From: Apricaphanius iberus
Lineage: Eukaryota; Chordata; Actinopteri; Cyprinodontiformes; Aphaniidae
Assembly: GCA_028564705.1 (NCBI GenBank)
Contig: JAPXFQ010002671.1
Coordinates: forward strand, 1,054,001-1,118,000
Direction: 5' to 3'
DNA length: 64,000 bases
In this document: one piece after another, positions 20,850-33,221 of the stretch
Position numbering within the stretch: the stretch's first letter is position 1
How the letters are laid out: each line of letters opens with the position of its first letter
Notes under the pieces: model-generated
Databases searched by the model: none
What the model was told of the DNA's origin: nothing
The model's input: only the letters and a program-made list of their open reading frames with translations
Program-made: the position numbers and the translations under genes

Positions 20850-22343
20850 TTCTGTTGCCGAGTCAGTTTGACGAAAACTCAAACTGTAATACTCCATCTG
20901 AGCGATAAGTGGCAGTAGCTGTAAAACCCCTACTACAAACACCAGACCCAGAAAAGTAGACGAAGCGCTGAGCAATGAAAGGTTATTCCTTAGGTGAGTT
21001 TGTGCCACAAAATAACAAGTTAAACTAATAAAAAACTGCTGTTATTATACTATTGTTATCTTTATATGAGAAGCGCCTGAGTGGTTGCAAGTGTAATCTA
21101 CTAGCGCCACGAGTAAGGACTCGCTAAGCTAACCGTACCAGCTTCTGCTTAATGCGATCTACTTAAAATGAAGCTGACAGCAAAACATTTAGAATTTAGG
21201 GTAAAAACTACACAGACTTTATGCCGTGTCAGAAAACACAACGATACAAATATTTTACGCTCGTTGTTTTGACGGATTGCTAACAAACATACAACTTCCG
21301 GTAACGTTTCAAAAATAAATTGGTATTAGTTAGGCATCTGCGTTCAGTCATTGTTGTTGCTCATTTTTAAAAATGATTAATGCTACGGTTGTAACTAATT
21401 GCTGATTAATACTCCAAAAAACCTTTGAAATTAGTCACACAAACTTTGATAGAAATATGCGAGGCTTTTATTTTGAAGGGATGCTTAAAGGTAGATTTTA
21501 GAACCCTCGATTTTAGAAAAATCTTTACATGGACGTTGCTTAAAAGTGAAAAAATGGATTTACAGGATTTACTTCTATAAAATATAGCGAACAATAAGAA
21601 ACCTAATCGACCTACCTGTCAGAACACACATATTAATAACTTTTATGAGATATAAGTTGGGCCTATAGTCTTTTAGTTATGAGGTTGTGTTACCATGGTA
21701 ACAGGTTGTTGAGCTGTAAAGAGATGCACAGGAAGCATCCCACAGGGACCAAGCCAAGCTCGCTCAAATCCTTATGCTTGCCCGTTTTTCTTGATTCCAA
21801 CGCAATAATCTTGTTGAGAATGTTTTACTCTGTTATTTAACAGCAATAGTAAAAGAAAGAAGTAACAAAAGCAATTAAAGAAAAATTGAATCTCCACAAC
21901 ACAGAAGAAATATCTACTTTGAAATAATAAAAGCAGCCAAACAAAAAGCAATATAAAAATAGGATGAAATGGATATAAGTTTTGTTGGGTTATTTTATAA
22001 AGATCTGCACACTGTAACTGTAAAGGCTAGATACAGGCTGTTATATTGGTTTAGGTTTAATCACTCAGAGAGCTATCTCTTCTCTCTGTTTGACTTTGGG
22101 CCTGGGAATGTCCAATAACATGGGATTTTGGACCTTAAAAGAATGGCTACAGCTTAGCTGTCTAAATGTTCTTAGAAACTGCTTAATAACATTTAAACTG
22201 GATCCTGATATGGACAGGACTCCAAAGACGTCTACAAAAACTGGAAAACTGGAAAGTAAATGATTCGGCACAAGATCAGTAATATAGGCAGTATAAATGT
22301 CTAAATTTTGCCTATTTTTCCAGTGACAGGTTTGAGCACTAGT
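20850..22343 (+). promoter_or_regulatory. Probable mtres1 promoter and 5'UTR region
   Basis: The first coding exon of mtres1 is preceded by a good acceptor (CTATTTTTCCAG at 22312-22323), so an untranslated first exon should lie upstream. Candidates for promoter elements are an ETS-type CTTCCGG at 21295-21301 and a palindromic TTACCATGGTAA at 21690-21701. The exact transcription start cannot be fixed from sequence alone. Confidence 0.4.
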
Positions 22344-23867
22344 ATGCAGAACCTGGTGCTGCAGGTACTCGCCATGAGGCAGGTTGGACGGCTGAACCCT
22401 CGTCACCTGCTAGCGGCTGGTTATGGACCCAGGAGGACTGAGTGGTGCCCTAGGACAATTCATACCCGGCAACTGTGGGGCTGCTCGACTTTCCCTGCAC
22501 TTGGTGGCCAGCGGCCAGCCATCAAGACCTTGTCTTTAAACCATCTGCGATTTAAAAGCAAGAGGAAAGCTCCTACACGTACAGCCCAGGAAGAGGAAGA
22601 TGATGTAGAGGATGAAAATGACCCTGAGGAGAGTGATTATGAAGATGTCGATCCTAATTTACCCAAGGACTATAAAGACATGGAGAAATACGTACCCTCT
22701 TTCCGCTATGATGTTGTCTTAAAGGCCGGTTTGGATTTAGCACGCAAGTAAGTCGGAGGATTTAGACTTAATTTTTCCATATCTGATTAACATTCAAGTT
22801 TACATTGTTGTGAAAAAACATTCTCACCCTTAGAGCTTTCTCCTGTTTACTTTTTTTCTCTCACGCAGACGTTTCAGATTATCAATATAAAATTAAAATC
22901 ATACTCAAATAATGAGCAAATATAAAATGCAGTTTTTACTTGATGATTTAATTTATTACAATCAGTTATCCGATGAAATAACTGGTATTAACCATATTGT
23001 TTTAGATGATTTTAACAATCCACAGCCAGGTCTGGTTACCGCCTGACCCGCAGGATCAAGAAGCCGACTTTAAAGAATCTGAACACAATGAAGGATATAA
23101 GACCTGAAAAAGAGTCAGCACGCGCAATCGGTTGGTTACTTTAACCTCAGGCACTTTGGTTATGCAGCAGGACAGTGGACAGTGATCTAAAAAGGACAAC
23201 AGTAAACCCACCTCTGAATGGCTAAAAAAAAAGATGCTTGGAGTCTGTACTTCTAATTTAAACATTGTGGCCTAGCGTTAAACAGGCTGTCCATGCGCCA
23301 AAATCCTTTGAAATTCCTCCGCAGTGGAAAAGACTCATTCGTTATTGAGACCAACGGGTGATAACTCCTTCAGATATGGCCAGGTTGGAGCTTTTTTCCA
23401 TTCACAATAGCTTATAATGTTTATTTGATCTGAAACGTGATTTAAAAAAAGTCTGAAATGGATCAATTATTTTTCACTTCACTGCCTGTATAAGGGAGAC
23501 TGACTTTCTTTCTCTCAACAGCAAAATCGAGGACGCGTTCTACAGCAACAAGCTCAGACTAAACGGACAGAAACTAATTAAGAAAAGTAAAACGGTGCGT
23601 GTCTCTTCCTGCTGAATGTTTTCCTCAGATCCCCCTTGGCTTTTGTAAAAATAAAATAAAAAAATTACTTTTCCATTTATACAGGTTAAAGTTGGGGACA
23701 CCATGGACCTTGTGTTGTCAGAGAACAAGGAGGGCAACACCGTCACTCTGATGAGAGTCATCCTCCGGAAGGTATTAGGTGAATCCAATGATGGAGATAA
23801 ATATAAAGTTTCCATAAGGAGGTGGAAAAGCCTTGAACTTGCAAAGGATGAAGTGTTCAAACCATGA
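22344..23867 (+). CDS. mtres1: Mitochondrial transcription rescue factor 1 (C6orf203 homolog), 3 coding exons, 219 aa
   Basis: MTRES1 is a mitochondrial RNA-binding protein with an S4-like domain. It supports mitochondrial transcription under stress and associates with the mitoribosome. Coding exons are 22344-22747, 23522-23594 and 23685-23867, with junction phases 2 and 0 that join correctly (AA+C gives Asn). The basic, Arg-rich N-terminal stretch is suitable as a mitochondrial presequence. An acidic Glu/Asp run at residues about 80-105 is also found in human. The S4-like domain follows (FRYDVVLKAGLDLARNKIED, LRLNGQKL, KSKTVKVGDTMDLVL), ending with VSIRRWKSLEL near the C-terminus. The start at 22344 is preferred because an in-frame ATG further upstream lies in the intron before the acceptor. 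The poly(A) signal is AATAAA at 24027-24032. The gene is convergent with bend3, as in human 6q21. Confidence 0.94.
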
Positions 23868-24026
23868 AGTATCACTGAATGTTCAATAGAAGTGTTCAGA
23901 TGAGTGGGATTTATTCACCTGACGGTGCTGGGTGTCCAGTCAACAGTGTATTTGTTAGAGAGATGTTAGCCGGACGAGTCGTGAGTGAAAAATGTATACC
24001 TTTTTTCCCCTGTTGTAAGATTTGCC

Positions 24027-24032
24027 AATAAA
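24027..24032 (+). terminator. mtres1 poly(A) signal
   Basis: AATAAA about 160 bp after the mtres1 stop codon, followed by a T-rich stretch. It is the first canonical signal downstream of the gene. Confidence 0.65.
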
Positions 24033-24521
24033 GGTGCATTTTAACTGTGTAAACCTTAAATGTATTATACTCTCTTCTTAAGAAGGGTTTAAATTAGAGC
24101 ACATTTCTACAGGAAATGTACAGAATGATCAGGGTTTTGTTTGCAAGATTAAGGGTCTTTGGTCCAATCCAAAAGTGATCAATTAGAGGTTCCAGCTGCT
24201 CTTTTACATTAAAAGGAGCGAACTGGGTGGTTTCATGTCTGACCTGTATGCCTCTCTTATCTTCCATCTGTTATCTAAGCAGAAAATAACGTATGGAAGG
24301 TTCTGCTTTTAGTCGCCAACAGATCCTCATTTAAGGAACAGCATCTAAAACCGTTACTTGTCGACATTCAACACTGGGGAAACTTCTTGCAATAAAGGAC
24401 CTAATAAATTAACTTTTGGGTTCAAAGCAGGCCCAAATTTCAATGTTACATCGGCACATCTTTTGCAATCAATGTGTTTGATCTAATGAGTAAAACAACC
24501 CAACTCCATTTCATAACTGTG

Positions 24522-24527
24522 TTTATT
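24522..24527 (-). terminator. Candidate bend3 poly(A) signal
   Basis: AATAAA on the minus strand, about 1.46 kb after the bend3 stop. It would give bend3 and mtres1 tail-to-tail 3' ends separated by about 0.5 kb. Other signals nearer the stop cannot be excluded. Confidence 0.45.
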
Positions 24528-25991
24528 AGAAACAGTTTACCATGATCCATTGTCATGTTAAATTACCAGTATAACATATACTTCTATAAGAAGACTTAAT
24601 ATACAGTCAAATGCTCATCAATATTCAGAAAAGGACAAAAATCAGCAGCTTTGCTTCTGTACATGACCACAAAGAGTTTGGGCTGCATTTCACTCGCAAG
24701 CCAAATTTAATAGCTAAACCAGTTCAACTGCTGTTAGATGCTACATTCATCTAGGTTTTAGCCTCGTCTCAGTCACGTGGCAGCGAGTTGATGCATTTTA
24801 ACAATCGACAAGTTCAAACCGAGCATCAGAACGGGGGAAGACATGGGATTTCGGTGACTGTGAAAGTCACATGGGTGAGAGAGTAGAGGTTGTGTGGACA
24901 AAAGTGCCTTTTTGATGTCAAGGGGGGGAGGGGATTGGGCAGGCTGGTTCGAGATGATAGAAAGGCAACATACCAACTTCTGAATACAGATCCAAACTTG
25001 AAGAAAAGATACAATTTTTATCGGCTTGCCAAAGGTGGACAACAGAGTGCAAATAATCCTACGTTATCTAACAAGTCTTTAAGATGAGACTTTTAGTGAG
25101 TCAAAATAAACAAAAGTATGAATCCATCGTGCCTTGGATCAATGGTATATTGGTATAGAAGATATTTTCTTGGCTTAACACCTATTGACCATTGTTTAAA
25201 ACCCACTGCAGACCCGAGTATTGCTGACCGTCTGTTAATGACCACAGATTATACATTTTCTAATGGCTACTTCCAGCAGGATGGGAAGCTCATATCAGTC
25301 TCAAAGTGTTATCCAGCCAATTTAACATCTTTGGAATGCAATTTTTAACGGCATGTGGAGCTGAAAATTCTACGATACCTATGGGGTTAAAAATGGACCA
25401 TAATCCCATAGGATTGTTGTTTGTGGCATGATCAATAAAAGCAGTTCTGGAGGCAAATGGGGGTCCAACCAACCCACTACTAGCAAGGTGTAATAAGAAT
25501 CTGGTTAGTTAATAAGGACAATCACTTTTGATGGAATACATATATAAAAACGTTTTGAATTTCATCCTAAATGCTTCATTTTAAACTCATTGTTGTGATG
25601 TACAGAAAAAAAAGCTTAATGTTCCTGTGCAAATACTCATGGACCCACCTGTAAGTACTTTGTTATTAAAACTGGTGGCACAATGCTACATCTGTAATTA
25701 CTGTTAATAGAGAAATGGTGTGACTCTTAATTGTACCTACAGTTGTGGTTAAAAGGTGATTTTTAAGGCTACATTAATTTAAAGAAACGTGTTAGGCAAC
25801 CTATGCCAGCTCTGACTCAGAAACGAGAATAATTCAACGTTATTAGTACATTAGAAAACAAAAGTTAAGAGCCTAAAAAAATCTGCTGCAGGAGTCAAAC
25901 AATAAAACATGAGCTATAAGAATGTTTCAGCTTATACACTGAGCAATTATTTCATTACAGAACGCGTCGACTACCTGTAAAATACTGCAAA

Positions 25992-28900
25992 CTACGACAC
26001 AGTGTTTGACCTCTTGGCCTTTTTAAGAATGTCACACTTCTTGCGGTTCGGCCGCCGGCAGCGCTCGTCGATGCTCGGCACGCATTCGTAGTGCCACACC
26101 TCCTCCATCTTCTCCACGGGGTACACCGCTTCCACGTAGTGACGGATCAGCCTCAGCCGGACGGGGTCCAGCTGTTTCTTGTTGCAGGCGCCCGAGTGGT
26201 TGTACTGGAGCCGCAGGTTCTCCGGCGTGAACAGCTCCGGGAAGAGGCGCACCAGCAGGCGGGCGGCGAAGTTCCCGACAGAGAGGCTCTGCTGGACGAT
26301 TTCCCGCACCTCGGAGTCCGATAGCAGGTAGGCGGAAGGTACAGGAAAGTCAGGTTGGGAGACGGTAAGTTTGTCGAGAGGAATCTTACAGAAGTCTTTG
26401 CTGCTTTTCTCAGGAGGTAAGGAAGGAATGTCTGAATCCTCTCTCGTGTTGTCTAGGTTGATGTGGTTGATCTGGCAGAGAAACTCCTGCTCTAACTCTT
26501 GGCCACCAACTTTGCGCTGTTGCAGGTAAGATCTTCTCTGCTCCGTGTCCCGCCTCCTGCACCTCTCGTCGAGTTTGCCCACAAATTCAAGCATCCATAC
26601 TCTGTCGTTTCTGGCTCGAGGGTAGACCAGCTGCACATAATGCCGGATCAGATTCACGCGAACCGGGTCGAGCTGCTTCTTCCCCAGAGAGCCACTGCAG
26701 TTGTATTGCTTCCTGGTGTTCTCGTGCGTGAAAAGCTCGGGAAACATGAGCACCAGCAGCCGGGAGGCAAAGTTGCCAATGGACAGGCTACATTCATAGT
26801 TGATCTTCAGCTGTTCCCTGGATAAGATGTACACCTCAGGAACGCTGAAGTCAGGTGGAGGGATCTTCAGATTTTCAAAATCCACAGGTGCGAGCAGTGA
26901 CTTTTTGGACTTGCGACAAGGCCTTTCATATTCACCGCCCTCTGGAACCCTGATGGTGGGAACGTCTTCCCGAAAGCCAGCCAGGTCATAGCCCTCGTAG
27001 TTGATGTTGTCGGATTCACTCCCGTTCCCATTACTGTGCGGCCCCTCCAGCGTGTCTTCCATATGCTGAATGCACAGCTGCAGCCAGCTGTCCTCAGGAA
27101 CATCAGGAAAATTTGCTTCCATGTACTTCCTCAGGATTTCCATCTTGTCTGGGTCCAGAATGAACTGGCCCATGTTGCTGTAACTGCCCGAGACTTCAGA
27201 GGCTTTCCCCTCTTCGAAAACCTCTGGGAAGAGACGATGCATGAGGAAAATCACAAAATCTTCAGGCGAGGACACGTCATCCTGCTCTTCCACAGCTTGA
27301 GTATTTAACCCATCATCGGAAGCTGGCAGGCTGCCCCTCTGGTTGTCCAAGGAGAGATTCTCCTCCTGACCTTGTTCGTTAATGAAGCGATATGTCTGAG
27401 GATGCTCCACTTTCATCCCATCACCAGTGCCTGCCTGCTTCTTGATGAGTCGGGCGCTGTCCATGTCCCTCTGCACCCAGAAGCGATTAAAGAAGTCATT
27501 GATCTGCAGGAGGCACTCCTCCTGCCAGACACTGTTGTTTTTCACCGAGGGGTAGAAAACCTCCACGTAGTTCCTGATCAGCTGCAGGTGCAGAGATTCC
27601 AGCGTCCTCTTGCTAGCCGTGCAGTTGTGGGGGCACTCCTTGGCTTTGAATAGCTCTGGAAAAAGGTGGACGAGCAGCTGGCAGCCGAGCTCGCCGGCGC
27701 TGGACGTGTGTTCCATCAGCTGACTGAGTTCATCGTTCGTTAGGAGATATTCAGGAGGAGGCTGGAAGTCTGCCGTCCTCTCTGCGGGTTTGATTTGCTT
27801 CTTTATCCGCATAACTTCCAGGGTTAACAAGTCCACTTTACTGTGCAGCTGAGTCATGGTTGAGTTCAGGGTGTTGAGGATGAAGAACATTTTCTCAATG
27901 AGTGGGTAAAGGTTGGATTCTGTAGCTGAGGTCTGACCCAAGGGGTCTGTGGCGGTGGGGGTCTCTTCTTGGCCGTTGAGCTCTGGACTTTGGAGCGTCT
28001 GTGAAAGGAGGCTGCTGAAGCTGAGCTGACTTAAGCCACCATGGTTAGCCTGCTGATCCAGACTTGGTGTGTTTCTCTTGTCTGAAATCCTGTGGGATAT
28101 GCTGAAAAGAGGCCTCCTGTAGGAAAGCCTGGACCTCTCCTGGATACAGTGGGCCTTTTCTCCAGCTGTGGCGAGACAAAGAGGCTCATGTCCGTGGCTC
28201 TCTTCTGTCAGACACTTCCTCATCTAGAACAAACAAACACCTTTAAATTGAATGTCTAAAAAACACATGGTTGTGAGATTAGAGGATAAGCAAATCTAGC
28301 TAGGAAGTCTTTTATATTAAGTGATATACTATATCCATTTTGTATCTTTTCATTGCAAGTAGATTGACTTTATAAAAGTTTTTAAAGTGGTCTGGATCAA
28401 TACTTCTTTAGGCTTTCTAAGTTTTTGGATATTGGGAAAACAAAACCCAATTCCGTTAAAGTCTTCAAGCTGCATGACACGTGAAAATACGAAATTAAGA
28501 TACCCTCACTGAGTATTGGAAATATTATATGGAAAACAATTAACCCACGTTTTATCGACACATTTAAGTGAGCTTTTAAATTTTGGCAAATAGAAGTATA
28601 GATTTTTGTAGCTTGAGGGCAGTTAAAGTTTATCCAAAAAGCTTAACAATATTATTGGCATATAGAATTTCCATGCATGACACCTAAACTATAATATCTC
28701 TCCAAATAAATTCACATTCCTTTTTAGCCAATAAAAGTTCACAAAGAAAATAAGTCATACATTACTATAATGGTTGACCTTTAGGGAAAGATGTATGGAT
28801 AGTTTTTACTCTAGATCAAGGGTGCCGAAATGAAAGGCTATCAGAGAGCTGCAGGCCAAATGTTATATTATTTTACTCAAAAACAAGCATTAATAGTGCA

Positions 28901-30023
28901 GTAAAGTTATTTTTTATTTCTTATACAGTTATTCAGCCTTCCGTTCTGTGTAAATATTAAAAAAAAAGACAAATTAGACATTTATAGCCAGTTAGAATAC
29001 ATATCGAAACATCAGTATTTGATCGATTTAAGTATTGTCATGAAAAAAAATTTCTTCCAACATTTTAAAAATATGTATCTTGCAAACCTACTCTACATTC
29101 CCCTTGTAGATCCTTGCATTTAAACGTTAAACCACACTTGTGATATTTCAACTATAATGTAAGCACCTTGCGATAGGACTATGCAGCCTAACATACTTCC
29201 ATATACAATACTCATTAGGCCCATTTACCACAAACAGTATCAGCAGTGGAAGAATAATCATCATGCATATTTAGCTGACAGTCTGAACAATGCGGCTTTT
29301 TATGTGAGAGCCAGGGCATCCTCTGGCAGGCATAATTGAATGGTTTGGTGGTGGGTGACAACTTTGGGCATCCCTGCTCTAGATATTTCAAATTTAGAAT
29401 GTGCCCCCCGCCCAGTTAACGGAGAAGAAACCTGATGGACTTGAAGTCTTTGTAATTCAAATATATGCAGCTGTATTTTTGTGCGATATCAAATGTATAA
29501 ATAAGTAACCAGGAAAACAAACTATTTTGAAGTTTGTGTTTTCATAATATTTAGCTTTTATTTTATTTTACATATCTTCATCTATATTTATGTTGAGATA
29601 ATTTTTCTGTTGGATTTTGTGGACAAAGATTTGAATATTTTTTTAGATGCACAATAAAATCTAATCTTTTATAATCTATAAAAATAGTTATTGTGGGAAT
29701 TTATTTGAGGACAATGTTACCTCAGAGCAGACTCTGGCTCTTTTGTTACCGGTGGACTGATGTGTCTCAGAGCTAACTTCAGCAGACGATCTTTTAATGG
29801 CCTCTGAGGCTTCAGGAGATCCTCCTTCATGTGCTTGAGTAGGTTCACAAACAGCAAAATCTTCTTTCTCCTCTTTAACATCCTGGAAGAGCTGATATTC
29901 TGTAAATAATCCCAAGATTAGAATAAATGAATGCACATACACCATTCTACAGATAAGACTGTGTGTCTAACCTTTCTCAAGCATCGTTTCCTTTGAAATT
30001 CCTCCATCCTTGCAAGAATTCAT
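25992..30023 (-). CDS. bend3: BEN domain-containing protein 3, 3 coding exons, about 820 aa
   Basis: BEND3 is a nuclear transcriptional repressor that binds DNA through BEN domains and acts at heterochromatin, rDNA and bivalent promoters. Coding exons are 29972-30023 (ATG at 30023; exon extends to 30026), 29721-29899 and 25992-28223; the phases join and give 820 residues (human 828). The N-terminus MNSCKDGG matches the human MNS start. VKEE in exon 2 fits a sumoylation motif, as in the human N-terminus. A coiled-coil-like segment (KMFFILNTLNSTMTQLHSKV) precedes four BEN domains at residues about 232-327, 395-472, 540-640 and 712-812. The fourth (YLLSDSEVREIVQQSLSVGN, QLDPVRLRLIRHYVEAVYP, SIDERCRRPNRKK) and third are the most conserved; the second is the most diverged. 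The C-terminal basic tail KKCDILKKAKR is a likely nuclear localisation signal. Several plus-strand ORFs over the last exon are shadows. Confidence 0.96.
28817..29376. mobile_element. hAT-type MITE (560 bp) in bend3 intron
   Basis: Perfect 8-bp target-site duplications CTCTAGAT flank it at 28809-28816 and 29377-29384. The ends CAAGGGTGCCGAAA and the reverse complement of the right end (CAGGGATGCCCAAA) form the terminal inverted repeat. It lies in the intron between the second and third bend3 coding exons and has no coding capacity. Confidence 0.87.
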
Positions 30024-30698
30024 GACCTAGAAAAATCCAAAGCAAACATGTCAAAAAAAAAAAAAAAAAACTACCATGGATAATGTGACACTGCCAAAAC
30101 CATCACATGAAATTTTTTAGCTGAAAACATCGAGGAAATGAATGCGTACACTTGTGCAGACTCCAAAGAAGTTTAATAAGTGTTTAAATTTAGTTTTGAC
30201 TTGACTAGAAAAAAGATTAAAGGATCAAATCATGACTGTTTTTTGGAAGGGGCATGCAGTATGCATTTTCCAAACTATGCAGCCTCAATTTCTTTTTTTT
30301 GTAACTTTTTGTAACTGTGTAAAATGATTAGATGTGGATTAAATTGTTGCGAAGAACATTGTTGGAATCCATTTCATTATATTTTTGCACAAAAATGACT
30401 GATTTCGATAGAATTATATCTTTGTGTTAACCCAAAAGAAAACCTTTAAGCTGTGATCACTTTGCATTATTATGGCTTAACATGAAAGTAAAAAAAAGTT
30501 TAAAAAATAAAGAGATGAGACTTTTCAGACTTATCAGGATCACTCCCTTCTCAGTTATTGAACAGGAAGAGGACCTCAAAGCAGACCCAGAAGCTGTTTG
30601 AGATACTTTCTCCTGCCCAGAGAACACCTATGGATCTTCCTCAGAATTACCAAATATTGAATAATATGAAGTCATTACAGGAATAGTTGGATTTAATA

Positions 30699-31380
30699 CG
30701 GAGCCCGTCTAGTGACATGGAAGGAAAAAAATAAATAACTGGAGGCCACGCATTACGACTGCACTAATACGTGGCCACGAGTTGTTAATGCGTGGGAACG
30801 AGAAAATTAATACAGTCATCTCCATGCTGAGACAAGACTGTTTGTACAAGCCTGTAATGCCAAATCCCTTGCATATTGTTTTTACAAATATAAAGAGCTC
30901 CCTGCACACAATATAGTTTTATAGCTGCTGCTAAAGCAGGTAGTTATCTCCAGTTAATTTCCCAAGCATTCATGCTTTCTTGTTGCTGTGCGCACGCAAG
31001 TAAGACGGGTCAAACCGCTGTCAATTATGCTGATGTTCCAAGTCACTACATAACCTTAAACATTCTCTGTCGCAAGTTATAGATTACATTCAAAATTACA
31101 TGGATAGATGCAACTTCAATTCTAGCTGTATGAAGCTGTTTCGTACAAAAAAAAGCCCCAAAACTGAACTGTTTTTAAACTAGTAATGTAAAGCGTGCAT
31201 GGGCCCACGCCATCTGTGCATACGGAGCAGGTGGAAGGGGAACGTCTGGATCTCTGTGCTGTCCCTGCAAAATCCCATGGAAATGACTGCATTAATTTTC
31301 TCGTTCCCATGCATTAGTGCATTCGTAATGCGTGGCCACCAGCTATTTACCCCCCCAACAATGTCACCATATGGGCTCCG
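30699..31380. mobile_element. Inverted-repeat DNA element, copy A, in bend3 intron 1
   Basis: The left end CGGAGCCCGTCTAGTGACAT and the right end ATGTCACCATATGGGCTCCG are inverted. Beyond them lie GCGTGGCCACGAG-type subterminal motifs repeated in both orientations. A TA precedes the left end (30697-30698), but TT follows the right end. Its left arm (30699-31100) is closely similar to the left arm of copy B, and its inner segment 31108-31266 matches the reverse complement of copy B around 32160-32345. There is no transposase; the family is not identified. Confidence 0.75.
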
Positions 31381-31391
31381 TTGGATTTGTA

Positions 31392-33221
31392 CGGAGGCCC
31401 TCTGGTGACATTAGAGGAAGAAAAAAAAAAGTAACTCGTTGCCACACATTACCAATACACTAATGCGTGGCCACGACTTATTAATGTGTGGATTGAGATA
31501 CTTAATGCGTGGCCACGAAATGATAACGCGTGGGAACGAGACAATTAACGCAGTCATCTCCATGCTGAGACAAGATTGTTTGTACAAGCTTGTAATGCCA
31601 AAATCCTTGCATATCGTTTTTGTAAATATAAAGAGCTCCCTGCAAACAATACTGTTTTATAGCTGCTGCTAAAGCATGTCGTTATCTCTAGTAAAATTTT
31701 CACGTATTCATGCTTTCTTGCTGCTGTGCGCAACCAAGCAAGACGAATCAAACCGCTGTCAATTGTGCTGATGTTCCAAATCACTTCATAACCTAAACAT
31801 TCTCTGTTACAAGTTTTAGATATCAAAATTACATTGATAAATTCCATTTATTCCCTTTCCATGCGATCCAGAATGTCCAGACAGTATTTTGTGTTTATGT
31901 AATACTGCACCGACCCAGACTTTGCCTTCAGCTCATCAGTGATGCCCACAGCCACGTACACTGTGCTCTGAACTGTGTAGCCAAGATGTTACTATGCATC
32001 AAAATAATCTGGATAGTTTAGAAATAGTTCACATCTTAAAAACTACAAAAGTATTCAGAGAGCGCAGAAATCCGCCAGGTCTACTCAACCCCCATCCATC
32101 CATCCATCCACCCATCCATCCATCCATCCATCCATCCATACGTCTTCTTTAGCTTATCCAAGCTCGATTTGCAGGGACAACAAAGAGAGATCCAGATGTT
32201 CCCCTCCCCTTCACCTGATCCAAATACACAGATGGCGCAGGCCTTTGCGCGCTTTACATTATTAATTTAAGAAATAGTTCTGTGTTTTTTTTTAAGTACA
32301 AAACAGCTTCAAACAGCTTGAATTGAAGTTGCATCTGTTGGGAAAATGAATATAGTTAAATGCAGGTTTTCTTACAGAAAGGTTTGAACTTTAAGCATCT
32401 AAATGTCTCATGAGAACAGAATGTTCTAGCCTTGAAAAAGTTCATTTTTGTTTAGCTTGCAAGAAACTACAATTTTTATATATATATATAGATACGTTTT
32501 ATCATTCATGCTCAGCTTTGTGAATCTCAACCCCACGCATCCCAAACTTGTTATCTTTCACTGAAGGGAGCGATGAGGCTGAGATCTTGTGTGTGAACTG
32601 TTTCTTATCTATTCTGATGGGTGTGGTGAAAAGTGGAATAAAAGTGGTTCAGAGAGACGTGCTTCTCTGAGAACTGCCTGAACTCCAAGCTGACTGTGTT
32701 TGTTTCTATGTGACTTCTGGCATTATCTCCCTCTGCAGAGTAAACGCATGTCTTAGTTTATCTCTACCTGTGCTTGTGATTCACTCTAGGTAACCTGCTG
32801 ATAATAACCTAACAGCACCTATCCATGTAATTTTGATATCTATAACTTGTAGCAGAGAATGTTTAGGTTATGTAGTGATTTGGAACATCAGTACAATTGA
32901 CAGCAGTTTGATTCGTCTTGCTTGGTTGCGCACAGCAACAAGAAAGCATGAATATGTGAAAAATTTACTAGAGATAACTACATGCTTTAGCAGCAGCTAT
33001 AAAACAGTATTGTTTGCAGGTAGGTCTTTATATTTACAAAATGATATGCAAGGATTTGGGCATTACAAGCTTGTACAAACAGTCTTGTCTCAGCATGGAG
33101 TTGACTGCGTTAATTGTCTCGTTCCCACGCCTTATTATTTCATGGCCAAGCATTAGTGTATTAGTAATGCGTGGCAACGAGTTATTTATTTTTTTCATCC
33201 AATGTCACCAGAGGGGCTCCG
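31392..33221. mobile_element. Foldback inverted-repeat DNA element, copy B (1.83 kb, arms of about 400 bp)
   Basis: The ends CGGAGGCCCTCTGGTGACAT and ATGTCACCAGAGGGGCTCCG are almost perfectly inverted and both are flanked by TA (31390-31391, 33222-33223). The inversion extends far inward: 31392-31840 is the reverse complement of about 32822-33221 with scattered mismatches and small gaps, including the shared block CTTGCATATCGTTTTTGTAA / TTACAAAATGATATGCAAGG. The central 1 kb contains a (CCAT)n microsatellite and no transposase ORF. The 60-107 aa ORFs in the arms mirror each other and are not genes. The superfamily is unknown; the TA flanks would suit Tc1/mariner or a relative. Confidence 0.78.
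32094..32139. repeat. (CCAT)n microsatellite
   Basis: About eleven CCAT units with one CCCAT interruption, inside the central part of the foldback element. Confidence 0.9.

Noticed and set aside
23020..23265. Possible extra mtres1 exon between 22747 and 23522
   Set aside because: The flanking exons join in frame without it, matching the family protein residue for residue, and no suitable splice pair was found.
26091..27653. Several plus-strand ORFs of 63-108 aa
   Set aside because: Shadows of the large bend3 exon on the other strand.
32094..32139. CRISPR-like repeats
   Set aside because: A simple CCAT microsatellite in a vertebrate genome; there are no spacers.
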